Below, piece by piece: positions 29,695 to 40,227 of a DNA stretch of 64,000 nt (position 1 is its first letter; the number at the start of each line of letters is the position of its first letter). The notes under the pieces were generated by a model. The model was not told the DNA's origin. It ran no database searches and was given only the letters and a program-made list of their open reading frames with translations. Position numbers and translations under genes: made by a program. Source of the DNA: Vulcanisaeta distributa JCM 11216 (GTDB taxonomy: Archaea; Thermoproteota; Thermoprotei; Thermoproteales; Thermocladiaceae). The stretch lies in NCBI RefSeq assembly GCF_001315985.1, contig NZ_BBBI01000010.1:20722-84721 (forward strand). The letters run 5' to 3'.

Positions 29695-31825
29695 ATGCCT
29701 AGGATTGATGTACTCAATGCATTGCTTGGTAGGGGCGGATTCCTAGATGATTATCCGTATAAGGGGAAGTTCGGAGTATTCATTAGAAGCCCATACCCAC
29801 ACGCCAGGGTACTAAGTATTGATGCATCAAAGGCCGTTAGCGAGGGAGCCCTCGTACTCACTGGTAAGGACTTCATAGCGAGAACCCTGGGCTCGACAGA
29901 GAGGGAGGGTGCCGGTCTCGAGACATTGCCTTTGGCAGTAGATAAGGCCCGTTACCAAGGCGAACCGGTGGCCCTAGTGATTGCTGATGATCCTACAGGG
30001 CCATGGATTTGGCGGAACTCGTTGATGTTCAGTATGAACCGCTAAAGCCCGTGCGTAATATAGATGACGCCTTGAAAAACGAGTCACTGGTCTTCGAGGA
30101 GTTGGGTACTAATATCGTTCAATCGCAGGTGATTGAGTACGGCCAAATGCCCAGTGGGCCAAGGGAATTAGAGCTTAACCTTTATTGGTCAAGGAGTTCT
30201 GGAAACCCCATAGAGACCTTCGCAGCCATAGCATACCCGGAGGGTAATGGAGTCACAATAATTTCCAACCTGCAGGGAGGTAAATCAATAACCGCCGAGA
30301 TAGAGAGGTCGCTGGGTATACCCATTAAGCATGTCCCGGTGAGGCATGGGGGGGGTAGCTTCGGCTCTAAGTTCTCCCTAGTCAGGTACTTAATAATCCT
30401 GGCATACGCCGCCTATAAGTTTAAGACGCCGATTAAGTGGGTTGAGACGAGAACCGAGCACCTAATGGCATCCAACTCAAGTGGACCCGAGAGGAGGTTT
30501 AGAATTAAGGCTTACTTTGACGGTGACGGCATTGTCAAGGGACTGGACATCAGTATTTGGGAGGACGCGGGCGCCAGCAGGAGTAGTGGACAGGCCTTTA
30601 AGCCCCCCCTGGGAATATTGGCTGGTCCGTACAAGATTAGGAACCTGAGGTATAACGCCACGGTCGTGGCAACCAACAAGAACCCCCCCGCAGGCGCCTT
30701 TAGGTGCTGGAACGCCCCCCCTCATACCTGGGCTTTGGAAAGAGTCATGGATGCGATAGCTGATGAGCTCAACGTGGATCGGGCGGAGGTAAGGAGGAGG
30801 AACTTAATTGATTCATTCCCGTACGAGGCACCCTACGCGTATTATGACTCAGGTAATCCAAAGGGGCTTCTCGAGCTCGCCCTGTCGCGCAATGACCTAT
30901 TCTCCCTGAGGGATGGGAATACGGGCGTTGGTATTGCCGTGTCGACAGACCCGTCAACGCCGCAGGGTACTGAGGGTATTAAGTTGAGGATTAGGAATGG
31001 TAAGATAGTCGTGGGTCTTGGGTTTGGTGGTGAGGGCCAGGGTAATGAACACACGGCTGTTAAGCTCGTGTCCCAACTCCTCGATGTGCCCATGGATTGG
31101 GTCACCTATGAGTACTTACCAAGTGATGAGAGCCCGGAGGCCTTTGGGCCTGGTGGTAGCCGCATGGCAGTGTTCACGGCAGGTGCCGTGCTTGGCGCTG
31201 TCGAGGAGTTGAGGGCTAGGTTGTATAATAAGGCCGTTAGGGTGCTCGGCAGTAACATTACGTATGAGAGGGGGGGTACTTCCGCTCTAGTGATGGTAGG
31301 AAAGTCAGTATTCTCGAGCTTGGCGATGAGGAGGTCACCTTCACATACACCGCGGAGGCGAAGATCGGTAGGTACATAGCATACCCATTTGCCTGTGACA
31401 TTGCCGTTGTTAGGTATGAGGATGGCAGGCTTAAGCCCATTAAACACGTGGTTTATCTTGACCCGGGCAATGTAATAGATGAGGAGCTCGTTAAGGAGCA
31501 GGTAATGGGTGGCACCGCGATAGGAATATCATTGGCGCTTTACGAGGCTTACAGGTATGATGAGGACGGCAACCTACTAACACTGAGCTTCGGTGATTAT
31601 GGGCTGCCAACGGTCATGGACATACCGGAGATTGAGGTTCATCTTGTCCCATCACCATCCCCCCCGGTGACTCCAATGGGTGTTAAGGGGATTGGTGAGG
31701 TGCCCGTGGGCGTGGCCGCGGCTGCCGTGACAAGCGCCGTGGAGGACATACTAAGGAGGAGGGTTGGTAAGGTTAGGATTGATAAGGTGCCCATTGACCC
31801 AGCATTACTTACACAAAGTATTTAA
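29695..31825 (+). CDS. Second molybdenum hydroxylase large subunit, without partner subunits
   Basis: About 710 residues after repair, again of the xanthine dehydrogenase / CoxL family. Seen: RSPYPHARVLSID, GGGSFGSKF, AGAFRCWNAP, and the C-terminal MGVKGIGEVPVGVAAAAVTSA with the catalytic Glu. Breaks are at 29992 (one T lost in CCTTACAGG) and at a seven-G run 31270-31276 (five or six fit). The enzyme's usual GEGG is GEVPVG here. No FAD or Fe-S subunit gene is next to it; it could share those of the 10-14 kb enzyme or use others. It is divergent from the gamma-carbonic anhydrase gene. Confidence 0.82.
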
Positions 31826-31849
31826 ATTAAGTATCAATTGAGCCATGGT

Positions 31850-32668
31850 ATGTCCTCAACCACCACATTCGATATCAAGATTAAGTCTATACCAAGGGAT
31901 CCACGTAACACACTCATAATGGCATGCCCTGAACCGTCATTGGCCTCCATAGTGGCCATTGAGTATCTCGTAGAGACCCTCAAGATGGAGGAGATTGGTT
32001 CAATAAAGCCGAGGGGTCATGTACCTATCGTCACCGTCATTGACGGTGCGGCCAAGTTACCCTATAGGTTATTCTTCGATAGGGAACACGCAATTGTTGT
32101 GATTAGGCAGCATGTGCCGATTCCACCAATGCTCTATAGGCAGTTCGTGGATAAAATACTGGATTGGGCTGAGGATAATGCCGTGGGCAGGGTCGTATGT
32201 CTGACCTCGACACCACTCCTTGGCGAGCAAGAGAGCGATAATGTTTATTTTGTCTCTGAGGAAGAACACGTCGATGAGTATAAACAACTTGGCTTAATAC
32301 CGCTTCGTGAAGCTACGATAACGGGTATCGAGGCCGTGTTCCTTGATTCAGTACTTTCCAGGAATATAAACGGTGTGTTGCTACTTGCTGAATCAAAGGT
32401 ATTAACCGCGATCAATAGGTTAATCGAGAGTGGTAAGTTATCGAGCCACAAGGATGTATTGACAATACTTAATCAAATGGTTGGTAGGTATGGACCCGAC
32501 GTTACTGCAGCCCTAAAATTAGTTAAGGCATTAAGTAAGGTTGTTGGTTTTGATATACCTGCCGATAAGTTAGCCGAGCATGCAAGTAAGTATGCTTTCT
32601 TAATTGACAAAAACCTGGAGATGTATATGAAGCCGCCGAAGGAGGAGGAATTACCTGTATACTATTAA
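31850..32668 (+). CDS. PAC2 family protein (proteasome assembly chaperone-like)
   Basis: Intact protein of about 272 residues and free of seven-base G/C runs. Pattern of the PAC2 family: an early PEPSLASIVAIEYLVETL, mid-protein AVGRVVCLTSTPL, ITGIEAVFLDS and NGVLLLAES, then a helical C-terminus. Archaeal PAC2 proteins are linked to proteasome or other assembly; the function is not established. The start is placed at the ATG 31850; an in-frame TTG lies at 31838. Confidence 0.72.
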   Translation: MSSTTTFDIKIKSIPRDPRNTLIMACPEPSLASIVAIEYLVETLKMEEIGSIKPRGHVPIVTVIDGAAKLPYRLFFDREHAIVVIRQHVPIPPMLYRQFVDKILDWAEDNAVGRVVCLTSTPLLGEQESDNVYFVSEEEHVDEYKQLGLIPLREATITGIEAVFLDSVLSRNINGVLLLAESKVLTAINRLIESGKLSSHKDVLTILNQMVGRYGPDVTAALKLVKALSKVVGFDIPADKLAEHASKYAFLIDKNLEMYMKPPKEEELPVYY

Positions 32669-32696
32669 TCATTTTAAGGAATTGATCAGGCATTCA

Positions 32697-33496
32697 CTAA
32701 AATACACACCTCACATAGCCGCCATCAATTAGGATCATTGATCCATTTATATACGCAGCCTTATCACTGGCTAGGAAAGCAACCAAGTAACCGATTTCCT
32801 CAGGCCTTCCATACCTACCCGCCGGTATCTCCCTACTCCACGCCTTAATAACCTCATCAACACTAATACCCCCCCTGGCCCTAGCTCCTCCTGAGCCAGT
32901 TGGTTTATCCTCTCGGTCATTATGTAGCCCTGCATTATTCCATTAGCCGTTATTCCATACTGCCCATACTCAACGGCCAACGACTTAACTAAACCAGCTA
33001 GGCTGAGCCTGACGGTGTTTGAGAGTACCAGGTTCGGTATTGGCTGCCTAAGGGTTAGCGATGTTACGTAAATCAACCTACCCCCCCAGCCCCCCCTACT
33101 GACCATGTTATTAACGACACGCTTCGTGAGCCACACGGCACTTAGGAGCAGTAGTCTCGTTGCGTACTCCCAATCATCCTCACTCAATTGTGAGAATGTA
33201 CCAGGCTTTGGAGGACCAGCATTGAAGACCAAAATGTCTATGTTACCAAAGGTACTCATTGCCTCCTTGACGAGTCTATCTACGTCATCCTTAACCGTTA
33301 AGTCAGCCTTGACAGCTAGCACCTCAGTACCACTCTCCTTAACAATGGTCTCCCTAGCCCTGGCGAGCTCATCCTCACGCCTAGCACTAATGACGACCTT
33401 AACGCCCTCCTGGGCGAGTACCCTGGCTATGCCAAGCCCAATACCCCTGCTTGAGGCTGTCACGAGCGCGACCTTACCCTTTAATCCCAGGTCCAT
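32697..33496 (-). CDS. Short-chain dehydrogenase/reductase with altered catalytic tetrad
   Basis: About 260 residues after repair. The cofactor motif TASSRGIGLGIA and NAG (FNAGPPKPG) are normal. The catalytic Ser is in VTSLT, but 13 and 17 residues on, where YxxxK should be, the sequence is SNTVR. After the frameshift at about 32871 (seven Cs; native length differs) the C-terminus reads REIPAGRYGRPEEIGYLVAFLASD and ILIDGGYV, a typical SDR ending, with the stop at 32697. The lack of Tyr and Lys suggests a changed or lost reductase activity. A set of bacterial SDRs with LSNxxR is known to me from the same general family. Confidence 0.85.
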
Positions 33497-33596
33497 ACAG
33501 GTTAGCTTTGTATTTACCCCCCTTATTCAATGTGACCCTACAATTCGTTAATAACACATGTAATGCCAAGATTTATATTTTAGTGCCTTCACGTAA

Positions 33597-34613
33597 GTGG
33601 CGATGAGTTCTCTTGAAATTGATTTGCGAAGGAGGGATCGGTACGAGGATATAATAAGGAGCATTAATGAATATGGGTCATCAGTAAAGGAGGTGGTGTT
33701 TGAGAATTTACCTGATGAATTAATGGTTCCATATCAGAGAATACGTGAATTATATATTCAAGAAACAATGAGGGATAAGGGTAGGATTGACATTAACTCC
33801 CTCACCCAGTTATACATGAATGTACCCAAGACAGAGGAACTCCTGAGGTACCTACTGCTTGCCACGGTATTATTCACGGGATTCCGAAACCTGAGAAATG
33901 AGGTGATATATAGGATTATACGTAGGAATTACGACATGGTAGGCCGCCTAATCTCAAGCCCTGACTACTCATTAATTAATGACGTAAGTATGAAGTTGCT
34001 AAATGATTATGAGGGTGAGGGTATTAAGGGTGAGGACATTCAGGAAGTAAGTAATGCTGTTCATAGTTTCGTTTATGGCCTAAGGAAGTTGATAAAGGCC
34101 TACGGAACAACGCTACTCAGGTGGATACCCAAGTTCCGCGACATAAACGATTTTGAAAAGTCACTACAAATGTTCTATCCACCGAGGACCAATGAGAGGA
34201 GGAAGAGGGCCATTAGGACATTCATCAGGTGGGTATCTCATGAAACCAACCTGCCAGTGGCGCTCGGCATAATTTCGAGGGGGGGTGGGCATAGGCGCTA
34301 TACAATGGTTGCGGATGTTTATAGCACCATGGTCACAATAAGGAGCGGCGCGTTTTTGGCCCTGAACAATGACCATGCAATGAAGATACTAAATAAGATA
34401 TTGGTTAACAAGGATGGCGGGGGGGTTACAGTAAAGGTCGATGAGGTTAAGGGGGGGCTAGTTAGGGCAACAGGTAGGTTGAGCAATGACCCAATAACCT
34501 ATGAGAGGGGTGCGTTCAGGATAGGGCATGAGTACTGCTCAAAACTTAAATGCAGCGAGTGCCCCCCCTTAAATAAGGTATGCATGAAGTTTACCTGGGT
34601 GAACGTTAAATGA
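33597..34613 (+). CDS. Unassigned protein with an EndoIII-like C-terminal Fe-S cysteine loop
   Basis: Intact 338-residue protein. The first 170 residues are helical. Then come a segment RKRAIRTFIRWVSHETNLPVALGII, a stretch YTMVADVYSTMV, and a C-terminal YCSKLKCSECPPLNKVC, which has the CxxxxC-xx-C-x5-6-C shape of the 4Fe-4S loop of endonuclease III and MutY. The arrangement recalls HhH-GPD glycosylases (a helix-rich Arg-x-Phe-x-Arg-Trp, then Asp, then Fe-S loop) but no clear helix-hairpin-helix is visible. The seven-C run at 34562-34568 adds a Pro to the loop. Stop overlaps the next start (ATGA). Confidence 0.6.
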   Translation: MAMSSLEIDLRRRDRYEDIIRSINEYGSSVKEVVFENLPDELMVPYQRIRELYIQETMRDKGRIDINSLTQLYMNVPKTEELLRYLLLATVLFTGFRNLRNEVIYRIIRRNYDMVGRLISSPDYSLINDVSMKLLNDYEGEGIKGEDIQEVSNAVHSFVYGLRKLIKAYGTTLLRWIPKFRDINDFEKSLQMFYPPRTNERRKRAIRTFIRWVSHETNLPVALGIISRGGGHRRYTMVADVYSTMVTIRSGAFLALNNDHAMKILNKILVNKDGGGVTVKVDEVKGGLVRATGRLSNDPITYERGAFRIGHEYCSKLKCSECPPLNKVCMKFTWVNVK

Positions 34614-34880
34614 GTATAAACATGCCTGAGGACCTGAAGAAACTCATTGAGGAAATAACAATGAACAAACTAGGCACAATTAAGGGCAAGATAGAGACTC
34701 TGAGCTTCGTCGACTCAGTGATTGAAGAGCTCAAAAGGAGGGGGCATAACTTTGAATGATGATTTAGAGGCAATGGCAAGACCCTACGTTGTTGATATAC
34801 TGTGGTCACTGAGGAAGAGGGGCATTGTAAACATGGATGAAGACCTACTACACTTCTCATTGGCAAAACAGGAGTCTTAA
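34610..34880 (+). CDS. Small helical protein, broken by a five-G run
   Basis: As given, two tiny frames (34610-34759 and 34752-34880) overlap. Removing one G from the five at 34740-34744 joins them as one protein of about 90 residues: an amphipathic N-terminal half with KLIEEITMNKLG, then RRGITLNDDLEAMARPYVVDILWSLRKRG. No family is recognised. The ATGA overlap with the preceding Fe-S protein suggests coupled translation and a shared role. Confidence 0.55.
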
Positions 34881-34942
34881 CCAATACTAATAAATTGATT
34901 TAGCCAGTAAACAAAATTGCCCCCCCTGCATGCACCCACACC

Positions 34943-34974
34943 AAGGCCCGCCCGGGTCTTGGCCTGGGCGGGTC
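34943..34974. terminator. GC-rich hairpin between two convergent genes
   Basis: GGCCCGCCCGGG and CCTGGGCGGGTC form an inverted repeat with a CCCGCCC/GGGCGGG stem of seven pairs and a short loop. It sits between the ends of the plus-strand small gene (34880) and the minus-strand phosphoesterase (34973). Position suggests a shared transcription end or mRNA 3' stabiliser. Archaeal termination usually uses T-runs, so the role is uncertain. Confidence 0.4.
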
Positions 34975-35546
34975 ATAACTTATTTAATTCGGCATTGACG
35001 GTGCCATCCTCATGAACACTCACATTCGCATAATAACCGTTAAACAATGGACCGGGATTAACAATTACGGTATTACCCAACTTATCAATACCCCCTTGAT
35101 TCATGAACATGACCGCATAAAACAACCAGTGGCTTAACATCCTCAACCAATCTCCTCACAGACCTACTACCAATGTGCTCGCCATTCCAAGCCCTGTCCA
35201 CACTCGTACCATGAGGTGGATAATGAGACACGAGTATTAACCTAGAACCAAGATCCCTAATGCTGTCCGCGGTAATTGGATAACCAGCCAGGTAAAATGA
35301 CCCAACAGGTACCACACGCCCCTCAATTAGGTACTTTTGAACCCTTGATCTAATGCCGTAAGGATCCATATTACCTACAACCGCATACACAGGCCTGCCA
35401 TAATTACTTAATACGTCTAGTACCTCTGGATTTTCGAAATCGCCGCTTACGACTATTGCATCAAAATTCCTGGCAATACTGCTTATTAATTTTATATATT
35501 GCATATCACCATGAACATCAGATATATGCAATATTTTAATACCCAT
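34973..35546 (-). CDS. Metallophosphoesterase (YfcE/MJ0936-like)
   Basis: A small calcineurin-like phosphoesterase, about 190 residues. Metal ligands: ISDVHGD (Asp, His), VSGDFEN (Asp), VGNMDP (Asn, Asp in GNMD), SHYPPHG (His) and CGHVHESRG (His-x-His). The frame as given stops inside the last motif because of five Cs at 35091-35095; four give ESRGIDKLGNTVIVNPGP to the stop at 34973. Phosphodiesterase activity on unknown substrates. Confidence 0.88.
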
Positions 35547-35616
35547 TAATATTTTACCGAGTTATAACACCTAAATTAAGTTTCCCCACTAGGTATTACT
35601 TAAAAATAATTATTAA

Positions 35617-35853
35617 ATGTTAATCACTATGACGCTGAAAACAAGTGGAAATATATCTACATGGCGTAAAGTGGTTGCTGGCATACTACTTGTGATACCA
35701 TGGATACTGTACACGTTATTACCGATATATAACATGGTACAGCCTGAGCTTGGCGGTATACCATTCTTTTACTGGTTCCAAACACTATGGTTAGTAATAT
35801 CGTCAATACTCTTCATAATCGCAGTACTATTGCTTTACCCCAGTAAGAGGTGA
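35617..35853 (+). CDS. DUF3311 small membrane protein, partner of a solute symporter
   Basis: 78 residues with two hydrophobic helices (KVVAGILLVIPWILYTLLPIYN and WFQTLWLVISSILFIIAVLLLY). This is the DUF3311 pattern; such proteins are regularly encoded directly before a sodium/solute symporter, as here with a 4-base gap. Probably an accessory subunit of that transporter. The start is ambiguous between the ATGs 35617 and 35629. Confidence 0.75.
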   Translation: MLITMTLKTSGNISTWRKVVAGILLVIPWILYTLLPIYNMVQPELGGIPFFYWFQTLWLVISSILFIIAVLLLYPSKR

Positions 35854-35857
35854 TGGG

Positions 35858-37393
35858 ATGAGCGCAGCGAGCCCACTGGTTGGCCCCCTTGGGTTGGGGG
35901 GGTTTATTCCTCGGGTTCTTCGTGATATTCGTATTCCTGGGCTTCTATGGCGCCAGGTGGCGTAGGGGGGGTGACCTCAGTCAATTACACGAGTGGGCTT
36001 TGGCTGGCCGTAGGCTAGGTACATTCCTTGTCTGGTTCCTGGTTGGTGCCGATCTCTATACAGCCTATACATTCGTTGCAGTACCATCCACCGTGTTTGC
36101 TAGTGGTGCTCTTTACTTCTATGCTGTCCCGTACGTAGCCACGGTATTTGCACTGGCCGCGGTTACAATGCCAGCACTCTGGAGGTGGAGTAGGCTAAGG
36201 AATTATGTTACAGCTGCCGACTTCGTTCAGGATAGGTTCAAGAGTAAGTTACTGGCTGGCTTCATTGCCGCCACCGGAGTTGTTGCTGAGTTCCCATACA
36301 TAGCCCTACAAATAGTTGCATGCAGGCCGTACTTACGATAATGCTCCTTGGCATTGTTAAGAACGTAAAACTCGTCAGTGATATCGCATTGACAATATCC
36401 TTCATAATACTAGCCGCGTTTACATACACCAGTGGCTTAGGGGGCGCCACATTAACGGCAGTCTTTAAGGACGCGCTCGTATTCCTAGGCGTCATAGCCA
36501 TACTTGCTGCTGCGCCCTTCGCAATACCAGGTGGTTTCGCAACGGCCTTTAAGGCCGCGTCACTCAAGGCATTACCAACAGGCGTCTCCACGCTTAAGGA
36601 CCCATTCTTCATAACATACACAACACTCTGGGTTGGTAGTAGCCTAGCCCTATACCTATACCCGCACTCAATTAACGGCGCCTTAAGTGCCGAGAGCGAT
36701 AGGAAGCTGGCAATGAGCACGGCGCTTCTCCCAATATACGGCATCGCGTTAGCATTGCTTGCCATGTACGGCATATTAATATACGGAAGCTCAGAGGCAA
36801 TGAATATACTAAGCCTATTCCCACCATCTAGCAGGGGTATCCTGGTAATACCAACGCTCGCCGTAACAACACTACCCGAGTGGTTGGCTGCCTTAGCCTT
36901 ATTGGGCGTATTTGTTGGTGGTCTCGTACCTGCGGCGATAATGGCAATGGCTCAGGCAAACCTACTGGTTAGGAACATAATTAAGCCACTTTACCCAAGG
37001 ATAACGCCTCAGGGTGAGACCAGGGCTGCTAAATGGGCATCCGTCATCTTCAAATTCCTGGCGCTCGGCTTCGTATTCATCGTACCTGCGACATACGCCA
37101 TCTGGCTTCAGTTATTGGGCGGTATAATAATTACGCAGACGCTTCCGTCAGTGTTCCTTGGTTTAGTAACTGATAGGCTCGATAAATACTCATTAATGGT
37201 CGGGTGGGCCGTTGGCTTAGGGCTTGGCGTTTACTTATTTGTAACGCCTCATAAGCCAGCCGCGATGTCTCCGTTATACCCAATAGCTGGGCATTTGGTG
37301 TACATAGCCGTTATAGCACTGGCCATTAACCTACTAATAGTCCTCATCGGTACTGGCATTGCCATGGCAATCAGGGGGGGAGGAAGGACCTAA
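35858..37393 (+). CDS. Sodium:solute symporter family (SSS) transporter
   Basis: About 510 residues after repair, with roughly 13 membrane segments. The N-terminus [14 protein letters not shown] and [11 protein letters not shown], the next [31 protein letters not shown] is the SSS core segment, and [17 protein letters not shown] follows. Breaks: at the seven-G run 35896-35902 and one G lost near 36318 (ATAGTTGCATG, natively GTTGGCATG). It starts at the ATG 35858. The substrate may be a carboxylate or amino acid. Confidence 0.85.
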
Positions 37394-37445
37394 TGCAATA
37401 GAGCTAAGAAATGTTTATTTACTCAAAATCACAATCACTCATTTC

Positions 37446-38358
37446 GTGGTCTTGGTAAGGGTTATTGAGAAGTCAGACCTGTACCTAAAGGCCGTCGTGG
37501 ATGGGGTTACACCGCCGCTTGTTAACTCACTACGTAGGGTCCTCATCTCCGACGTCCCAGTCCTAGCGATTGACGAGGTGATAATATTGGATAACACCTC
37601 CGTGCTTTACGACGAGGTACTTGCACATAGGCTGTCCATGATACCCATAAAGACAGACCTAAAGAAGCTACCGAAGATTGAGGAGTGCGAGCAGGAATTA
37701 GTCGACCCAAGCCTATGCCAGGTTAGGTTTGAGCTTAATATTGAGGCTAAGGAGCCAATGGTGGTCTACAGTAGGGACTTGAAGTCAGACGACCCCGAGG
37801 TTAGGCCCGTTTATGAGGATATTCCAATTGCTAAGTTAGTGCCTGGGCAGAAGATAGTCCTCGAGCTTATGCCAGGCTTGGTAGGGCTAGGAACCACGCC
37901 AAGTGGCAGGCGGGTTTGGCGTCGTATTACTACTACCCGAAGGTAAGTATTGTCGGTAAGGCTGATGATAAGTGCAGGGTTTGCCTTGAGGTATGCAATG
38001 GCGCCCTCGAGATTAGGGACGATGGCTCAATAGTGATTAATGACGTGCTCAAGTGCACCTTCAATAAGTGGAAGACCTGTGAGCAGGTATGCCCCCCCGC
38101 ATTGAAGGTTGATTGGGATGAGAATAAGTACGTGTTTTGGGTCGAGAGCTTCGGAAACATGCCTGTCGAGGACATGGTTAGGGAGAGCTTCAGGATTCTT
38201 AAGGGTAAGTTCCAGGAATTCGTTAGCGAGATGGAGCTTGAACTATCAAGGGGGGGTCAGCACCGAGTAGTGAATTAGTTGCTGGGGGGGAGGCCGAGGA
38301 GTCGACGCAAATACCTGGCGAGGAATTTGGTACTGAGGAGGAACCAACCGAGGAATAG
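37446..38358 (+). CDS. rpoD: DNA-directed RNA polymerase subunit D (Rpo3) with Fe-S domain
   Basis: Homologue of Rpb3/alpha. It starts at GTG 37446 (VLVRVIEKSDLYLKAVVDG). The dimerisation part has NSLRRVLISDVP and HRLSMIPI. The Fe-S domain has CRVCLEVC and CEQVCPPALKV. Two breaks: one G lost at about 37862 (CTCGAGCTTAT; adding it gives EAYARLGRARNHAKWQ), and seven Gs at 38252-38258 where five continue the frame into an acidic tail SAPSSELVAG...EEEPTEE to a stop at 38358. First gene of the RpoD-L18e-L13-S9-RpoN cluster. Confidence 0.93.
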
Positions 38359-38419
38359 GGGGGGCATAGTATTTACGGCTGCGAATTATTTAAAAAGGGT
38401 TGCGTCAACGTTAACACGC

Positions 38420-38790
38420 ATGCCGCCAAACCCAACGGTCCCACTAATGTGGAGCTTCGCATGTTGATTAGATTCCTTAGGCGCGCGGCCAATGAGTATA
38501 AGGCGGGTATTTGGGATTACGTGGCTGACTTGCTTGAGAAACCCACTAGGCGTAGGGTTGAGGTTAATGTTGGCAAGATAAATAGGTTTGCTAATGATGG
38601 TGATGTGGTTGTTGTGCCAGGTAAGGTGCTTGGTTACGGCGTACTAAGCAAGAGAGTCACGATAGCCGCCTGGTCCTTCTCAAAGGGCGCCCTTGAGGTC
38701 ATTAAGAGGTCTGGGGGGGCTGAGGCGATCACAATACCTGAGCTTGTTAGGAGGAATAATAAAGGTAGTAATGTTAAGATAATAATTTAG
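38420..38790 (+). CDS. rpl18e: Ribosomal protein eL18
   Basis: About 122 residues. Family sequence: IRFLRRAANEYKAGIWDYVADLLEKPTRRRVEVNVGKI, GDVVVVPGKVLGYG, and PELVRRNNKGSNVKIII. The start is the ATG 38420; one G is lost near 38441 (CAACGGTCCC), which moves MPPNPTGPTNVEL out of frame. A seven-G run at 38714-38720 adds one Gly in KRSGGAEAI. Ribosomal large subunit, between rpoD and rpl13. Confidence 0.94.
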
Positions 38791-38800
38791 GGTGGTGGCC

Positions 38801-39375
38801 ATGAGCAGCAAGGTGATTGTTGTGGAGAGGAACCCGCCTGAACTGAATGAAATCGTTGTTGATGCTACGAATCACGTCGTTGGTAGGCTCGCCTCAGTGG
38901 TGGCTAAGTGGGCGCTTGAGGGTAGGAGGGTGGTCATTGTCAATGCGGAGAGGGCAGTCGTTACTGGGGGGGACTTTAACATGGTGCTTAATTGGTACAA
39001 GACGAGGATAAGTGAGTGGTTGACGCATTATAACCCCGAGAAGGCCGGTCCAAAGATTCCTAGGAAGCCTGACAGGATTTTGAGGAGGGTTATCAGGGGG
39101 GTATGCTTCCAAGGAAGGAGTTTAGGGGGGGTAGGCAGGCGTATAGGAGGGTTAGGGTTTTCATGGGTGTTCCGCCTCAGTACATGAATGTTGATAAGGT
39201 GGTAATAAAGGGCGCATTATTATCTGTTAGGCCTGGCGCCAAGTACGTGACACTGGAGGAGCTTTGGAGCCACATAGAGCCTAAGCAGTATGAGGCTTGG
39301 AGGAGGGCTAAGGAGGCTTGGGAAGCTAGAATGGCGAAGCTTAAAAAGGCTGAGAGTAAGGGTGGTAGTGCATGA
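38801..39375 (+). CDS. rpl13: Ribosomal protein uL13
   Basis: About 190 residues. The sequence DATNHVVGRLASVVAKWALEGRRVVIVNAERAVVTG is typical. The invariant IRGMLPRK is broken: six Gs at 39096-39101 give IRGVCF, four give IRGMLPRK exactly. Two other runs insert a Gly without a shift: VTGGDF (38967-38973) and EFRGGRQAYRR (39125-39131), both single Gly in homologues. C-terminus YEAWRRAKEAWEARM. Stop overlaps the S9 start by four bases. Confidence 0.95.
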
Positions 39376-39859
39376 GTGAGCAGGGTAGTGAGTCAACGGC
39401 TTTACCCAGGTCTGTACCTAACGCCACTGTTCAGGAGGTAGCTGGGGCTAGGGTTGTAATTGCCGTTGGTAAGAAGAAGACTGCCATAGCCAAGGCAGTG
39501 GTTAGGCCTGGAATTGGCAGGGTTAGGGTTAATGGCGTTCCAATCGAGATCTGGCCCATTGAGATGGCTAGGATGAGGATGATGGAACCACTGCTGCTCG
39601 CGGGTAAGGAGTTAACGAGTAAGGTGGACATTGATGTTACGGTGAGGGGGGGGTGGAGGCTTTATGGGGGGGGCAGGCAACCGCCGTTAGGATGGCAATA
39701 GCCAGGGGGGGCTTGGTCGAGTACTTCCAGAACTCGAAGTTGCTTGAGCTTTACATGACATATGACCCATCAATGATCAAGGGAGACCCGAGGAGGACAG
39801 AGCCTAAGAAACCAGGTCTAAAGCATGCTAGGTCGAAACGTCAGAAGGCATATAGGTGA
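39372..39859 (+). CDS. rps9: Ribosomal protein uS9
   Basis: About 160 residues. GKKKTAIAKAVVRPGIGRVRVNG, then AVRMAIARGGLVEYF, and the basic end PGLKHARSKRQKAYR. Two eight-G runs at 39646-39653 and 39666-39673 destroy the frame around the loop that should read VRGGGFMGQATAVR; four Gs each restore it. The seven-G run at 39705-39711 gives ARGGLV where all homologues have ARGLV. The long N-terminal extension (residues 1-30) is unusual but plausible. Confidence 0.94.
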
Positions 39860-39925
39860 ATTTCCCTACCTCCTATTTTTCATTGCAAAAATAATTTAAA
39901 GGGGGGGCTCATTACTGCGTACCTA

Positions 39926-40132
39926 ATGATTGTACCCATTAGATGTTGGACCTGCGGGCGACCACTTGGTCATTTATGGGAACCATTTAAGCAGAGGGTC
40001 TTAAATGGCGAGAATCCTGAGAAGGTCCTCAATGACCTTGGTGTCACACGTTATTGCTGCAGGAGAACGTTACTTGCCCACATCGAGCTTATTGATAGAG
40101 TCCTTGAGTACTCTAAAATCGAGAGTGAGTAA
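39926..40132 (+). CDS. rpoN: RNA polymerase subunit N (Rpo10)
   Basis: Intact 68-residue zinc protein: the start is [18 protein letters not shown] and the second pair of zinc cysteines is RYCCRR. Both features are invariant in Rpb10/RpoN. It lies 66 bases after rps9, the normal archaeal order. A seven-G run (39901-39907) in the gap precedes the start. Confidence 0.97.
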   Translation: MIVPIRCWTCGRPLGHLWEPFKQRVLNGENPEKVLNDLGVTRYCCRRTLLAHIELIDRVLEYSKIESE

Positions 40133-40195
40133 TTTAATAAATATCATATATAGTCCTAGATAGTACTACTTTTAACACTCTTAAATGGTGCTAAG

Positions 40196-40205
40196 ACTTA
40201 AATAT
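40196..40205 (+). promoter_or_regulatory. TATA box of the SmAP-MAT pair
   Basis: CTTAAATATAGG lies about 27 bases before the ATG at 40228, the normal archaeal spacing for a leaderless transcript. It follows an AT-rich spacer after rpoN and suggests a new transcription unit. Confidence 0.5.
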
Positions 40206-40227
40206 AGGCTTTCTCGACACGTCATTA

